DNA of 42,644 bases, taken from contig CACBGS010000009.1 of assembly GCA_902538855.1 (NCBI GenBank), forward strand, positions 1 to 42,644. The letters are read 5' to 3'. Every line of letters starts with the position of its first letter. The first letter of the stretch is position 1. The notes beneath the pieces were generated by a model. That model worked only from the letters and a program-made list of their open reading frames with translations. It was not told the origin of the DNA and ran no database searches. Source of the stretch: an uncultured Coxiella sp. (GTDB taxonomy: Bacteria > Pseudomonadota > Gammaproteobacteria > Comchoanobacterales > Comchoanobacteraceae). Below, piece by piece: positions 34,279-42,644 of the stretch. The position numbers were made by a program, and so were the translations under genes.

Positions 34279-34362
34279 GAGTGATTTTAATGGCTTTTTA
34301 CAGAATTATTAACGGTTTGCCACTATAATATATATATAAGATATATATAATCAGGTGGTTAT

Positions 34363-34737
34363 ATGTCAAAAGATAGTAATGATACTAATGAAATTCATCA
34401 ACGTGCGCAGATGTTGGTCATGGCAAAACTGGTGGATGCGAAAAATCAAGTTAGAGATTTACAAGCATGGATGCGGATACAGTTTGTTGTAGTTATTCTA
34501 GCTATCTGTGTGACTATAGGTATTTTGGCTTTATATGCAATTGGTGCGCCTATACCATATATCACTTTAACTAGCATATTTATAACACTGGCTTTATGGG
34601 TTAAATATTGTATGCTTAGCTATCATTGTGCCTATCAATGCAAGCAGCTTGAGCGTGCACAACATGCTATGCACACTTTGGCTAATCATCATTATACGCA
34701 AGAGCAGCATGCGTCTATAGTGCGTAAACGAGCTTAG
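34363..34737 (+). CDS. Small two-span membrane protein, unknown
   Basis: 124 residues. A charged helical N-terminal part (1-38) precedes two hydrophobic segments, about 40-61 and 66-88, and a His- and Gln-rich C-terminal part. AGGTGG lies eight bases before ATG 34363. The region upstream (34324-34351) is an alternating TA run containing TATAAT twice, so a promoter is likely but its exact boxes cannot be chosen. The stop overlaps that of the convergent 809-residue gene within TTAG (34734-34737). No family was recognised. Confidence 0.65.
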   Translation: MSKDSNDTNEIHQRAQMLVMAKLVDAKNQVRDLQAWMRIQFVVVILAICVTIGILALYAIGAPIPYITLTSIFITLALWVKYCMLSYHCAYQCKQLERAQHAMHTLANHHYTQEQHASIVRKRA

Positions 34738-37163
34738 ATAGCTGGTCTTTGCTCTTGTCTATTTTCAGTGCCACTGCATACGAAGATGCTTTCATCGTTT
34801 AGACTGAACTTTTCTCTTAGAATCTTCATGCCTTCTTCTTTAGCTGCAGTTACAAATGCATTGTTTTTACTATCAATTGGTATTTTGCTATCACGGTTGA
34901 CTGTGTGGGTTGCAAGATACCAACGCATCGCTTTTCTACCAGCTTCCTCTGCCTCGTTATCTCCTTTCCATGAGGTGCTTACTTTTTGTATCTTATTGTA
35001 TACATCGCAATGTAGGCTAATGTTTTCTTGTATTTCTACCGTGTAGTTATTGCTATCATCTACAGCTTTCTTAGTGAGTGTAGCCGTTTCTTTTGCTGCA
35101 AGTATATCATCTGATGTTATATTTATATCGAAGGAATTTAGGTGTCTCTTTTGATTCTCGCATGTCTTTTGCATTAGTCTATCTATGTGATCGCTTATGT
35201 GATCGCTGGTAATAGTATTGTTATCATCTAAGTCTGTTATTATAGCATCGTAACACATTGGCGTGCAGTAACCGTTTTTGTAGCTAAATTTATCAAAAAT
35301 AGCTAATAGCTCAACTTCTACTGTATTGTCATTATTGTTCTCATTTCTTGTAACAATTGGTTGTTGCATTGTTACTCTAGAGCCGCCACCGCTGTTTGTG
35401 TTTGAGCCGTTGTTGTTAGAATTTGTGCCTGTATTGCTTGTGCTTGAGCTACCGATACTACCATAATTATTGTGATGGGAAGCTCGTGTGCCAGTATTAT
35501 CTGCTGCTGTGGCACTGTCTGCGTAAGAATTAGTATATTCTCTATGCGTATCGCCTGTATCACCACCGATCCTGCCACTTTGATTGGTCGTGTCTTCTGC
35601 AGTCTCAAATGCTACTCTATCATGGCTGTTTGCTGTATCTGTCTGATGTGGATTTTGTATTATCTTAGAGTTTCTTATTAAATATTCGGCAAGCTGTTGT
35701 AGAATTGCTGGCTCAACCCAAAATGTATTGCTATCTTTTTTACTTAAAGTCTCATTTGCTATAGTTAATGTTTCAACACTAGCTTTTTTTGAGAGGGTGC
35801 TACTTAATCTTTCTAGTGGTCTGGGGAGTTGTCTAGGTAATGTTAGCTCTATGCTTTTGCTCAAGTTTTCTTGCATTAGTTTTTCTAGTTTAAATCCGCC
35901 AAAAGCGTAATTAAGTGTACTAGAATCCCTATGTTGTTCTGTTGTTGCAATAGCAGCCTTATTATTCCATAGTAGCAGACTGGCTTGCATACTAATTCTT
36001 TTGTCTGTTTCAGCAAATAATGTTGTTGCTATTTTCGATAAAATCATTGGTAATACTCTTGGTGCAAGTATGATTTTGCTATGTGGTTGTTCTGTGGCTT
36101 GGGTAAGTAACTCAATAATTTTTTGTACTGGGCTACTGCATATTTTTTCCGTAATATAATAGGTGATTTCTTGATTTTGACTAATATATTGGGCTGTTGT
36201 GTTTTTAGGGCTTGGTGTCATAGTGTTGTACTCTGCAGTTTTTGTAGTTGTTAATGCTGATGTGGTTTTTTCAGGTTCAATAGAGCTGTATGTTTTGTAC
36301 TCGTTGAGAAAATAAATGACTAGATGTTGTATAATTCTTGGATTTATCCAAAGACTGTTATTGTTATTTTTACTAGAGTATTTCTGCTTATTGCTGTTTC
36401 CTACACTTGTTTTTACTAAGCTAGCGCTGTTTTTTTCTGTATTGTTTTGTATAACTGTGTTAATTTTTTCAGTCATTTTATGACAAAACTGTATTTGAAT
36501 GCTTTGAGTTGTGTTTTGCTTGAGTAATCGCTCTAGCTTATATTTTAGTTTTGGTGTTTGAAGAGAGAGATTATTGCTTATACGCTCAATTATTTGTGGT
36601 GTGCTGCTATTGTAATTGCTAGTACTTGCTTGTAGTGCATTATTAGCTTCACTATCTTCTAATACAGATAAGTTGCTAGGTAATTTAGCTAAAATCATAG
36701 GTAGCACTTTTGGTGCAAATATGATTTTACTATTTGGTTTTGTGCTGGCTTGTGCAAGTAAATCAATAATATGCCCAATTGAGTTTTGGCATATTTCTTC
36801 ACTGATGAAGTATACAGGTGCTTGTGTTGTGGATACAGAATTTTGTGCTGCTACACTTGTTTGGTTATTATGTAGTGGGCTATAAAAATTTGCTTTTTTA
36901 GAAATTTTTCTTGCCATGTTCCAATGTGTAAAAGGTCTGTATGCTGTTGTTGTGTTCCCTTGGTGTAGCTGTATGCTTGAAGGTATAGCAATATTTTCGA
37001 TATGCTTACTAATGCCACTCTGTACTACCTGATTTTTTTTGTTTTTGTTGGTAAATAAATTACGTATCCAAGTAAACTTTTGAAAATGTTTTTTCTGTAG
37101 TTGTATTAATCTGCTGCTAATGCTTACTAACAAAAGCAAATAAATTATATTTCTCATAATCAT
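34734..37163 (-). CDS. Large orphan protein with a duplicated 170-residue module
   Basis: 809 residues, no family recognised. A hydrophobic N-terminus (5-20), signal or anchor, is followed by a basic stretch. Two copies of one module follow, at about 116-290 and 332-500. Matching landmarks: EEICQNSIGHIIDLLAQA and EKICSSPVQKIIELLTQA; KIIFAPKVLPMILAK and KIILAPRVLPMILSK; LERLLKQNTTQSIQI and LEKLMQENLSKSIEL; SLWINPRIIQHLVIYF and TFWVEPAILQQLAEYL. Residues 501-612 are Asn/Ser/Gly/Thr-rich and disordered-looking. The C-terminal 190 residues hold five cysteines (633, 637, 668, 719, 796) and no known motif. Codons ATG-ATT-ATG start it, without a clear ribosome site. A surface or secreted host-interaction protein is possible, but not shown. 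Confidence 0.7.
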   Translation of the reverse strand: MIMRNIIYLLLLVSISSRLIQLQKKHFQKFTWIRNLFTNKNKKNQVVQSGISKHIENIAIPSSIQLHQGNTTTAYRPFTHWNMARKISKKANFYSPLHNNQTSVAAQNSVSTTQAPVYFISEEICQNSIGHIIDLLAQASTKPNSKIIFAPKVLPMILAKLPSNLSVLEDSEANNALQASTSNYNSSTPQIIERISNNLSLQTPKLKYKLERLLKQNTTQSIQIQFCHKMTEKINTVIQNNTEKNSASLVKTSVGNSNKQKYSSKNNNNSLWINPRIIQHLVIYFLNEYKTYSSIEPEKTTSALTTTKTAEYNTMTPSPKNTTAQYISQNQEITYYITEKICSSPVQKIIELLTQATEQPHSKIILAPRVLPMILSKIATTLFAETDKRISMQASLLLWNNKAAIATTEQHRDSSTLNYAFGGFKLEKLMQENLSKSIELTLPRQLPRPLERLSSTLSKKASVETLTIANETLSKKDSNTFWVEPAILQQLAEYLIRNSKIIQNPHQTDTANSHDRVAFETAEDTTNQSGRIGGDTGDTHREYTNSYADSATAADNTGTRASHHNNYGSIGSSSTSNTGTNSNNNGSNTNSGGGSRVTMQQPIVTRNENNNDNTVEVELLAIFDKFSYKNGYCTPMCYDAIITDLDDNNTITSDHISDHIDRLMQKTCENQKRHLNSFDINITSDDILAAKETATLTKKAVDDSNNYTVEIQENISLHCDVYNKIQKVSTSWKGDNEAEEAGRKAMRWYLATHTVNRDSKIPIDSKNNAFVTAAKEEGMKILREKFSLNDESIFVCSGTENRQEQRPAI

Positions 37164-37266
37164 AATTGTTGTTTTTAAGTCTTTTATTTTATCATATTTT
37201 TACTAATAAAGTCAATATTATATGCTTTTATTATGTGGCTTGTTGTGAGTCTTTTCTGTAAAGTGC

Positions 37267-37295
37267 TTGGCAATTGATTTCGGAATCAGTAATAT
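37267..37295 (+). promoter_or_regulatory. Promoter of trxB
   Basis: -35 TTGGCA (37267-37272), 17-base spacer, -10 TAATAT (37290-37295), in the divergent spacer between the 809-residue gene and trxB. The leader would be about 25 bases. Confidence 0.6.
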
Positions 37296-37300
37296 GATGA

Positions 37301-38281
<981 letters not shown>

Positions 38282-38349
38282 CCCTGCTATTGCTTGCAAC
38301 TGTCGTGTAGAGTGGGTATAGTGTATTTAACTCTTATTTAAGATATAAC

Positions 38350-38748
38350 ATGGTGCTTTTTGGTGACAAGCCTGACGATACCCGGCCTGTTTTTTTAGAC
38401 TTAACCAAGATCGCTTTGCCAAGGACAGCGTTAGTATCGATATTACATCGAGTAAGCGGTATTTGTTTAATTTTGAGCTTGCCTCTCTTGGCAGGCCTTT
38501 TGTATTGTTTGGTGCATCCATACTTTAGTGACGCATTCATCGCTTCTATTGCACAGCATATACTTTTTCAGGTCTATATATTCTTAGTTATTATAGGAGT
38601 TGGCTATCACTGGCTAGCTGGTTTAAGACATTTACTAGCAGATGTTTTTGGTTTGTATACTCTCGGCGTTGCTCGTTTCACTGCCGATACAGTGCTAGTT
38701 TTATGGTTATTATGGGTATTTTTCTGTGTTTATAGGATTTGGTTTTGA
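38350..38748 (+). CDS. sdhC: Succinate dehydrogenase cytochrome b subunit
   Basis: Membrane anchor that carries heme b and part of the ubiquinone site of complex II. 132 residues with three hydrophobic segments (about 33-52, 67-85 and 113-130). RPVFLDL and SILHRVSG are family motifs, the serine and arginine lying near the quinone site. The probable heme ligand is the histidine in GYHWLAGLRHLLADV. First gene of sdhCDAB-sucA. The upstream 68 bases hold no unambiguous promoter. Its TGA lies within the start region of sdhD. Confidence 0.93.
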   Translation: MVLFGDKPDDTRPVFLDLTKIALPRTALVSILHRVSGICLILSLPLLAGLLYCLVHPYFSDAFIASIAQHILFQVYIFLVIIGVGYHWLAGLRHLLADVFGLYTLGVARFTADTVLVLWLLWVFFCVYRIWF

Positions 38749-39083
38749 ATATATATCAACAGACAGGCTATGAAGATTGGTTATTGCAACGCTTTAGCTC
38801 AGTCGTATTGCTATTATACATAGGAATATTACTTGGGTTTTGGGCTATCTATGCAGACAGCTTAACAAGAATAATCTGGTATGATTTTTTGATGTCACCG
38901 GCTATGCGTCTTCTAGGTGGCTTGTCATCAGTTGCCCTCATGGTTCACGCAATTATAGGCTCCTGGGTGGTGTTAACTGATTATGTAAAGATAAACTGGT
39001 TGCAATTATTTCTTATTTTTATTTTCTATGTAATTATTGTCGGTAGTAATGTGCTATCTATCTATGTTTTTTTGCAGTTTTAG
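38745..39083 (+). CDS. sdhD: Succinate dehydrogenase hydrophobic membrane anchor
   Basis: Second membrane subunit of complex II. 112 residues from TTG 38745, which has AGGA seven bases upstream and overlaps the sdhC stop; TTG 38739 is also in frame but too close to that site. TGYEDWLLQRFSSVVLLLY is the usual N-terminal quinone-site region. The conserved HAIIGSWVVLTDYVK matches the E. coli H-A-W-I-G-M-W-Q-V-L-T-D-Y-V-K, whose histidine region lies by the heme. Three membrane segments. Followed by sdhA after 15 bases. Confidence 0.88.
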   Translation: MNIYQQTGYEDWLLQRFSSVVLLLYIGILLGFWAIYADSLTRIIWYDFLMSPAMRLLGGLSSVALMVHAIIGSWVVLTDYVKINWLQLFLIFIFYVIIVGSNVLSIYVFLQF

Positions 39084-39098
39084 CGAGTTAAGTTTGTT

Positions 39099-40865
39099 AT
39101 GATAGAAATACAAAAGCGGGTATATGATGCTATTATTGTCGGTGGAGGCGGTGCTGGCCTTAGGGCCGCGATTGAATTGGCTGATAGTGGCCTTAACGTG
39201 GCCGTCGTATCTAAGGTGTTTCCTACGCGGTCACATACTGTTGCTGCCCAAGGTGGTGTTAATGCTGCGCTTGGTAATGCTAGTGAGACAGATGATTGGC
39301 GCTGGCATATGTATGATACAATCATGGGCTCTGACTTTCTTGGTGATCAAGATGCTATTGAGTATATGTGTAAGGAAGCTCCTCAGACTATAATAGAATT
39401 AGAAAATATGGGGTTGCCTTTTAGTAGGGACGCAGATGGTAAGATATATCAGCGGGCTTTTGGTGGTCAGACTAAAAATTTTGGTGGAGATCTAGCTCAT
39501 AGAACTTGTTGTGCTGCAGATAGGACTGGTCACGCGCTACTACATACTCTGTATCAACGAAATGTTGCATGTCAAACTAATTTTCTAACGGAATGGTTTG
39601 CTTTGGATTTAGTGACAGATGCTCAGGGTCGTGTTGCTGGAGTTAGCGCTATAGAGATGCAAACAGGTGATTTGTATTATTTAGAGGCTAAATGTACCGT
39701 GCTAGCAACTGGTGGGGCGGGTAAAATATTTGCCTCTAATACTAATGCGAGTATCTGTACTGGCGATGGTGTGGCAATGTGTCTACGTGCAGGCATAGCT
39801 GCACAAGATATGGAGATGTGGCAATTCCATCCAACAGGGCTGTATGGTGTTGGTATACTTATAAGTGAAGGGACGCGCGGAGAAGGTGCGTATTTGGTTA
39901 ATGGAGATGGTGAGCGTTATATGCAGCGCTATGCTCCTCATTTAATGGACTTATCTTGCAGAGATGTAGTTGCTAGATGTTCTATGTTGGAAATAAGAGA
40001 GGGTCGTGGCTGTGGACCTAAAAAAGATCATGTTTATCTTAAGCTTAATCATCTAGATGATAAGGTTTTTGAGCAGAGACTGCCTGGAATAACAGAGCTG
40101 GCAGAGACTTATGTGGGTGTTGATCCAAGGAAAGATTTAGTTCCAGTTGTGCCTACCTGTCATTATATGATGGGAGGTATACCTACAACTCGCTATGCGG
40201 AAGTTCTGTATAGTAAGAATAATAATGATAGTACCAAAGTTGCAGGATTGTATGCTGCTGGTGAATGTGCTTGTGTATCTGTACATGGTGCAAATAGGCT
40301 TGGGGCCAATTCTTTGCTTGATATCGTTGTATTTGGTAGAGCTGCAGGTAAGCAAATTAAATTAAGCCTAGATCAGGGTTGTGATATTGCGTCACCTTCG
40401 GCTGCTGATGTAGATCATAGTTTTCGTCGCTATTATGCACTTGAAGATAAAAGTAATAAAGAAGCTATGGAGTCAGTAAGATTTGATATGAAGCAAGTTA
40501 TGCAGCAAGATTTTGGTGTTTTTCGTGAAGCAAAAGCTATGCAACAGGGTTTGGTTAAATTAAAGGATTGTTGGCAGAAGTCTTCTAAGTTTCAGTTAAC
40601 TGATACATCAAAAACTTTTAATACCGCACGTTTTGAGTTGCTGGAATGTCAAAATATGCTTGAAGTTGCTTATGCAACGGCTATAGCTGCGAGTACAAGA
40701 AAAGAAAGTAGAGGCGCGCATTCTCGTGTTGATTATCCAGATAGAGATGATAAGAATTGGCACTATCACATAGCTGTACACAATGATGGTAATTATGTGC
40801 GCCGTGATATAAATATGCAGCCTAATGAGGTTGAACCTATTCTATTAAAGGAGAGAGACCATTGA
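39099..40865 (+). CDS. sdhA: Succinate dehydrogenase flavoprotein subunit
   Basis: Catalytic subunit that oxidises succinate to fumarate and passes electrons to SdhB. 588 residues, like E. coli SdhA. The FAD site begins AIIVGGGGAGLRAAIELA; the histidine that binds FAD covalently is in RSHTVAAQGGVNAALGN. Substrate-binding and catalytic residues lie in QFHPTGLYGVGILISEGTRGEG and in RCHYMMGG-type HYMMGGIPTT. The C-terminal DRDDKNWHYH is also conserved. sdhA ends four bases inside sdhB. Operon order and motifs leave no doubt. Confidence 0.98.
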   Translation: MIEIQKRVYDAIIVGGGGAGLRAAIELADSGLNVAVVSKVFPTRSHTVAAQGGVNAALGNASETDDWRWHMYDTIMGSDFLGDQDAIEYMCKEAPQTIIELENMGLPFSRDADGKIYQRAFGGQTKNFGGDLAHRTCCAADRTGHALLHTLYQRNVACQTNFLTEWFALDLVTDAQGRVAGVSAIEMQTGDLYYLEAKCTVLATGGAGKIFASNTNASICTGDGVAMCLRAGIAAQDMEMWQFHPTGLYGVGILISEGTRGEGAYLVNGDGERYMQRYAPHLMDLSCRDVVARCSMLEIREGRGCGPKKDHVYLKLNHLDDKVFEQRLPGITELAETYVGVDPRKDLVPVVPTCHYMMGGIPTTRYAEVLYSKNNNDSTKVAGLYAAGECACVSVHGANRLGANSLLDIVVFGRAAGKQIKLSLDQGCDIASPSAADVDHSFRRYYALEDKSNKEAMESVRFDMKQVMQQDFGVFREAKAMQQGLVKLKDCWQKSSKFQLTDTSKTFNTARFELLECQNMLEVAYATAIAASTRKESRGAHSRVDYPDRDDKNWHYHIAVHNDGNYVRRDINMQPNEVEPILLKERDH

Positions 40866-41593
40866 GTACAATGTATAACATGAAGATCTATCGTTTTAAT
40901 CCAGATGTGGATAAGCAACCGTATATGCAGGATGTTAGCGTAAAAAAGGAAAATGTCTCCGGTATTATGTTGTTGGATTTGCTAAAAGCAGCTAAAGAGC
41001 AAGATGCTAGCCTATCATTTCGCCACGCATGTGGTGCGGGTGTCTGTGGTTCTGATGGTATGAATATTAACGGTAAGAATGGTCTAGCCTGTATGACTCA
41101 GTTAAATAATTTAGGAGATAATATAACACTAAGACCTATGCCTGGGTTACCAGTGATACGTGATCTGATAGTTGATCTTGATCAATTTTATAAGCAATTT
41201 CACTCTATTAAACCTTTTCTACAAGCCAAAGCTCCAGCTAATGGCCTCGAGCATATACAATCTGAGCAGGATAGGCAAAAAATGGATGGGCTATACGAAT
41301 GTATACTTTGTGCATGTTGTACTACTTCTTGTCCTTCATGGTGGTGGAATCCAGATAAGTTTGTTGGACCAGCGGGTTTGTTATGGGCTTGTCGTTTTAT
41401 AGTAGATACACGTGATCAAAAACAGGAAGAAAGGTTGGCAGATCTTGAAGGTCTTTATCGTTTATTTCGATGTCGTGGCATTATGAATTGTGCTGTGGTA
41501 TGTCCAAAAGGTTTAAATCCGACTAAGGCAATTGCTACTATTCACAAGACTATGATTAATGCTAAGCTTAGTGGTGGTTCGAATGTACAATAG
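40862..41593 (+). CDS. sdhB: Succinate dehydrogenase iron-sulfur subunit
   Basis: Carries electrons from FAD through [2Fe-2S], [4Fe-4S] and [3Fe-4S] clusters to ubiquinone. 243 residues. Clusters by motif: CGAGVCGSDG and LACMT for [2Fe-2S]; CILCACCTTSCP, CRGIMNC and VCPKGLNP for the other two. The start is TTG 40862, eight bases after AAGGAG and overlapping the sdhA stop as ATTGA; ATG 40871 is the alternative but is poorly placed. sucA begins 11 bases after the stop. Confidence 0.96.
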   Translation: MSTMYNMKIYRFNPDVDKQPYMQDVSVKKENVSGIMLLDLLKAAKEQDASLSFRHACGAGVCGSDGMNINGKNGLACMTQLNNLGDNITLRPMPGLPVIRDLIVDLDQFYKQFHSIKPFLQAKAPANGLEHIQSEQDRQKMDGLYECILCACCTTSCPSWWWNPDKFVGPAGLLWACRFIVDTRDQKQEERLADLEGLYRLFRCRGIMNCAVVCPKGLNPTKAIATIHKTMINAKLSGGSNVQ

Positions 41594-41604
41594 GACTGTT
41601 TGTT

Positions 41605-42644
41605 ATGGCTGATAGTTATAAATTAAAACTTGCGCAATCTGCTCTATCTGCTGAGAATCTGCTTTATATTGAAAACAAATATTTGTCTTATGTGCATGAA
41701 GATTTAGATAATGAATTGTGGCAAACTTTTTTTAATGATTATATTGAGGATGCTTCGGTTGATAGTACTTATAAGTCGGCAGAGCAAATTGCGACTGAAT
41801 ATGCTTTGACTCAGTCGTCTTTAGACGTTAGTTCTGGTCCATCATATGCATTAAATACGCATCAGCTTATCCAGGATTATAGGCGTTATGGACATTATTA
41901 TTGCAACTGTGGTTATTTTAAATCGCCTGATATAAGCAAAAGTTTAAATCTTGCTGATTATAATTTATCCTTAGATTTAGCATTACAACCCAGCGTTGAG
42001 TTTGCAGGATGTCAGTATGATAATATGCGTTCATTACAGACTGCTCTGTCTGATATCTATTGCGGTTCAATAGGTTATGAATATAGTCATATAGATAATG
42101 AACAAGAGCGTACATGGCTGCAGCATAGGATAGAGAAATATGCTGATAAACCTGCTAGTGAAGATCGTATCGCTGCTTTGTCTGAGTTGGTGCGTTCTGA
42201 AGTATTCGAGCAGTATTTAGGACGGAAATTTGTTGGTCAAAAACGTTTTTCACTAGAGGGTGGTGAAGCTTTTATTCCTTTACTTGAAAGGTTGTTATTA
42301 CGCTCTTCTGAGAATGGTGTAGATGATGTTGTGATTGGTATGGCACACCGTGGGCGTTTAAATGTATTGATGAATGTCATGGGTATGCCAAGTTCGCAAA
42401 TTGAAGAAAAGTTTCATGGTTCAAGAAATGATTTAGGTATTTCAGGTGATGTGAAATATCATCTTGGTTATTCTGCTAATAGAACGTTTTCTGGGCGTGA
42501 TGTACATGTGACCCTAAGTTTTAATCCTTCACATCTTGAAGTAATTGCCCCAGTTGTGATGGGCTCTGTAAGGGCACGCTTAGATAAAAATACTAGCTTG
42601 CATAAAAATAGTTGTGCTGCAATGGCTATCTTAGTGCATGGAGA
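41605..42644 (+). CDS. sucA: 2-oxoglutarate dehydrogenase E1 component, 3' end outside window
   Basis: Thiamine-diphosphate enzyme that decarboxylates 2-oxoglutarate and passes the succinyl group to E2 (SucB). The first 346 codons are open to the window edge. Motifs: YLSYVHEDLDNELWQTFF at the N-terminus, RRYGHYY where relatives have R-F-R-G-H, EQYLGRKFVGQKRFSLEGGEAFIPLLE, GMAHRGRLNVL, SGDVKYHLGYS, and LSFNPSHLEVIAPVVMGSVRARLD. ATG 41605 is 11 bases after the sdhB stop. Position after sdhCDAB is standard in gammaproteobacteria; sucB should follow beyond the edge. Confidence 0.95.
   Translation, partial: MADSYKLKLAQSALSAENLLYIENKYLSYVHEDLDNELWQTFFNDYIEDASVDSTYKSAEQIATEYALTQSSLDVSSGPSYALNTHQLIQDYRRYGHYYCNCGYFKSPDISKSLNLADYNLSLDLALQPSVEFAGCQYDNMRSLQTALSDIYCGSIGYEYSHIDNEQERTWLQHRIEKYADKPASEDRIAALSELVRSEVFEQYLGRKFVGQKRFSLEGGEAFIPLLERLLLRSSENGVDDVVIGMAHRGRLNVLMNVMGMPSSQIEEKFHGSRNDLGISGDVKYHLGYSANRTFSGRDVHVTLSFNPSHLEVIAPVVMGSVRARLDKNTSLHKNSCAAMAILVHG

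Noticed and set aside
35372-35608. Minus-strand open frame rich in Q, T and V inside the 809-residue gene
   Set aside because: It is another frame of the low-complexity linker. Repetitive sequence keeps several frames open, and there is no ribosome site.
39080-39325. Minus-strand open frame opposite the 5' end of sdhA
   Set aside because: Lies almost wholly within a certain gene, has no family features and no ribosome site.

Overview
The window reads as a compact, AT-rich chromosome segment of a gammaproteobacterium. That rests on the gene content and order: recA, alaS, an aspartokinase, csrA and tRNA-Ser on one stretch; pyrG-kdsA-eno-ftsB as one operon; and sdhCDAB running into sucA. Kdo synthesis (kdsA), ubiquinone synthesis (ubiG) and predicted outer-membrane proteins show a respiring Gram-negative cell. 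Tight spacing, several convergent genes that overlap at their 3' ends, and orphan AT-rich membrane or exported proteins would suit a host-associated lineage, but no gene here proves that and I do not name a genus.

Layout. Positions 1-1810 hold the C-terminal two thirds of aminopeptidase N, frameshifted at a run of nine G. From 1811 to 3805 come an odd C-rich structured spacer, an orphan membrane protein with a tandem repeat, and an AT-rich spacer. From 3806 to 8854 runs a plus-strand cluster: fabI, sohB, ubiG, an alpha/beta hydrolase with a cysteine in the nucleophile elbow, a lipoprotein, and tsaB. mutS converges on tsaB, and recA follows. From 12.7 to 15.2 kb on the minus strand lie two tandem porin-like proteins and another orphan membrane protein. 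From 15.5 to 24.7 kb on the plus strand lie an MFS exporter, alaS, aspartokinase, a glycosyltransferase, a Nif3-like protein, csrA, tRNA-Ser(GCU), elbB and trhO. From 24.7 to 30.1 kb lies a mixed accessory stretch: a membrane-anchored hydrolase, a secreted Cys-rich protein, a glutaminyl cyclase, a PAP2-like protein, tRNA-Arg(ACG), a HAD acid phosphatase and rmuC. pyrG-kdsA-eno-ftsB follows, then a small membrane protein, an 809-residue orphan with an internally duplicated module, trxB, and the sdhCDAB-sucA operon, which runs off the window.

How the genes fit together. DNA repair and recombination (mutS, recA, rmuC), translation (alaS, two tRNAs, tsaB and trhO for tRNA modification), envelope building (fabI, kdsA, ftsB, a bitopic glycosyltransferase), central metabolism (eno, sdh, sucA, pyrG, lysC) and global control (csrA) form the core. 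The accessory genes are mostly exported or membrane proteins. The plus strand is rich in G and T throughout, even where the gene lies on the minus strand, which suggests that it is the leading replication strand.

No CRISPR array, transposase, prophage gene or recognised defence system is visible. The best candidates for something undescribed are the 809-residue duplicated-module protein, the structured C-rich spacer after pepN, and the G-tract in pepN.
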